A stretch of DNA of 5,372 nt from Methanobacteriota archaeon (GTDB taxonomy: Archaea; Thermoplasmatota; DTKX01; GCA-020343715): assembly GCA_030594725.1 (NCBI GenBank), contig JAUVEQ010000220.1, positions 1 to 5,372 of the forward strand, read 5' to 3'. Both the position numbers and the translations under genes were made by a program. A model generated the notes under the pieces. The model was not told the origin of the DNA, ran no database searches, and saw only the letters and a list, made by a program, of their open reading frames with translations. Positions 5,199 to 5,372 of the stretch are shown here, piece by piece. Each line of letters starts with the position of its first letter. Positions within the stretch are counted from its first letter, which is position 1.

Positions 5199-5372
5199 CT
5201 AGCCGTACTTCTCCTTGAGCTCCATGTAGGCCTCTTCCGAGATCTCGCCCAGGATGAAGCGCTCCTCCAGCTTGGCGAGGAGCTCCTCCCTACCCGCCGC
5301 GGGCGCTACGGTCCTCTTGGGCGCGGCCTTGGGCTTGGCCCCGTGATCCTTGAGGAAGGTGCCGGTGTCCTT
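5199..5372 (-). CDS. 3' end of a gene with a SHOCT-type C-terminal domain (5' end outside window)
   Basis: Reading in from the right edge gives 57 codons without a stop, ending in TAG at 5201-5199. The visible part starts KDTGTFLKDHG and continues with an Ala/Pro/Lys-rich linker (AKPKAAPKRTVAPAAG). It ends with a helical hairpin reading EELLAKLEERFILGEISEE and then AYMELKEKYG. The pattern of L-x-x-L-x-x-R-F-x-x-GEISEEAY-x-x-L-K is that of the short C-terminal (SHOCT) domain, usually attached by a flexible linker to a larger membrane or nucleic-acid-associated protein and thought to mediate oligomerisation. The main domain is not in the window, so the protein's role cannot be named. The gene runs in the same direction as the cupin but is followed by a hairpin and a separate promoter-like box, so it is probably an independent unit. 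Confidence 0.8.
   Translation of the reverse strand, partial: KDTGTFLKDHGAKPKAAPKRTVAPAAGREELLAKLEERFILGEISEEAYMELKEKYG

Noticed and set aside
4573..5202. Plus-strand open frame of 209 codons opposite the cupin gene
   Set aside because: It is antisense to the conserved cupin and its product is Leu/Pro/Ser-rich with no recognisable motif.
1..5372. tRNA, rRNA or CRISPR features
   Set aside because: No cloverleaf with a T-arm GTTCGA-type loop, no rRNA-like stretch and no regularly spaced repeats were seen on either strand. Small ncRNAs cannot be excluded by eye.

Overview
The window looks like part of a GC-rich archaeal chromosome, most likely a euryarchaeote of the Thermoplasmata type. The best evidence is a surface protein ending in a PGF-CTERM sorting signal, which is known from archaea. 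Further support comes from a COG1373-type AAA_14/DUF4143 ATPase whose start has no visible Shine-Dalgarno, and from short AT-rich promoter-like islands in otherwise GC-rich DNA. The lineage is inferred from family resemblance only. Nothing here fixes genus or species.

Layout: (1) Positions 2-2269 (+) hold the 3' part of a large secreted protein. It has an N-terminal sugar-binding-like or DOMON-like domain, two tandem copies of a ~105-residue beta domain, further Ig/PKD-type and CARDB-like domains, two good C-terminal PKD repeats, and the PGF-CTERM anchor. (2) Positions 2270-2419 are a convergent intergenic region with a perfect 10-bp-stem hairpin. (3) Positions 2420-3034 (-) encode an unidentified three-helix membrane protein. 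(4) Positions ~3091-3229 (-) are a decayed fragment of a cupin gene. (5) Positions 3206-4528 (-) encode a DUF4143 ATPase, whose last codons and stop lie inside the cupin fragment in another frame. (6) Positions 4529-4821 are a non-coding stretch: AT-rich next to the ATPase, GC-rich with two hairpins next to the cupin. (7) Positions 4822-5094 (-) encode an intact small cupin with an SD and a TATA-like box. (8) Positions 5199-5372 (-) are the 3' end of a gene with a SHOCT-type tail, followed by a perfect 9-bp-stem hairpin.

The most interesting structure is the pair of direct repeats at 3153-3221 and 4954-5022 (63 of 69 bases identical, no gaps, 1801 bp apart). They bracket the ATPase and the 3' half of the intact cupin. 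A broken cupin copy therefore sits exactly at the 3' end of the ATPase gene, which appears to have taken its stop codon from it. This points to insertion or rearrangement next to a duplicated cupin. The genes do not form an obvious shared pathway. The minus-strand genes are separately spaced, and the ATPase looks like an accessory, transferable gene.
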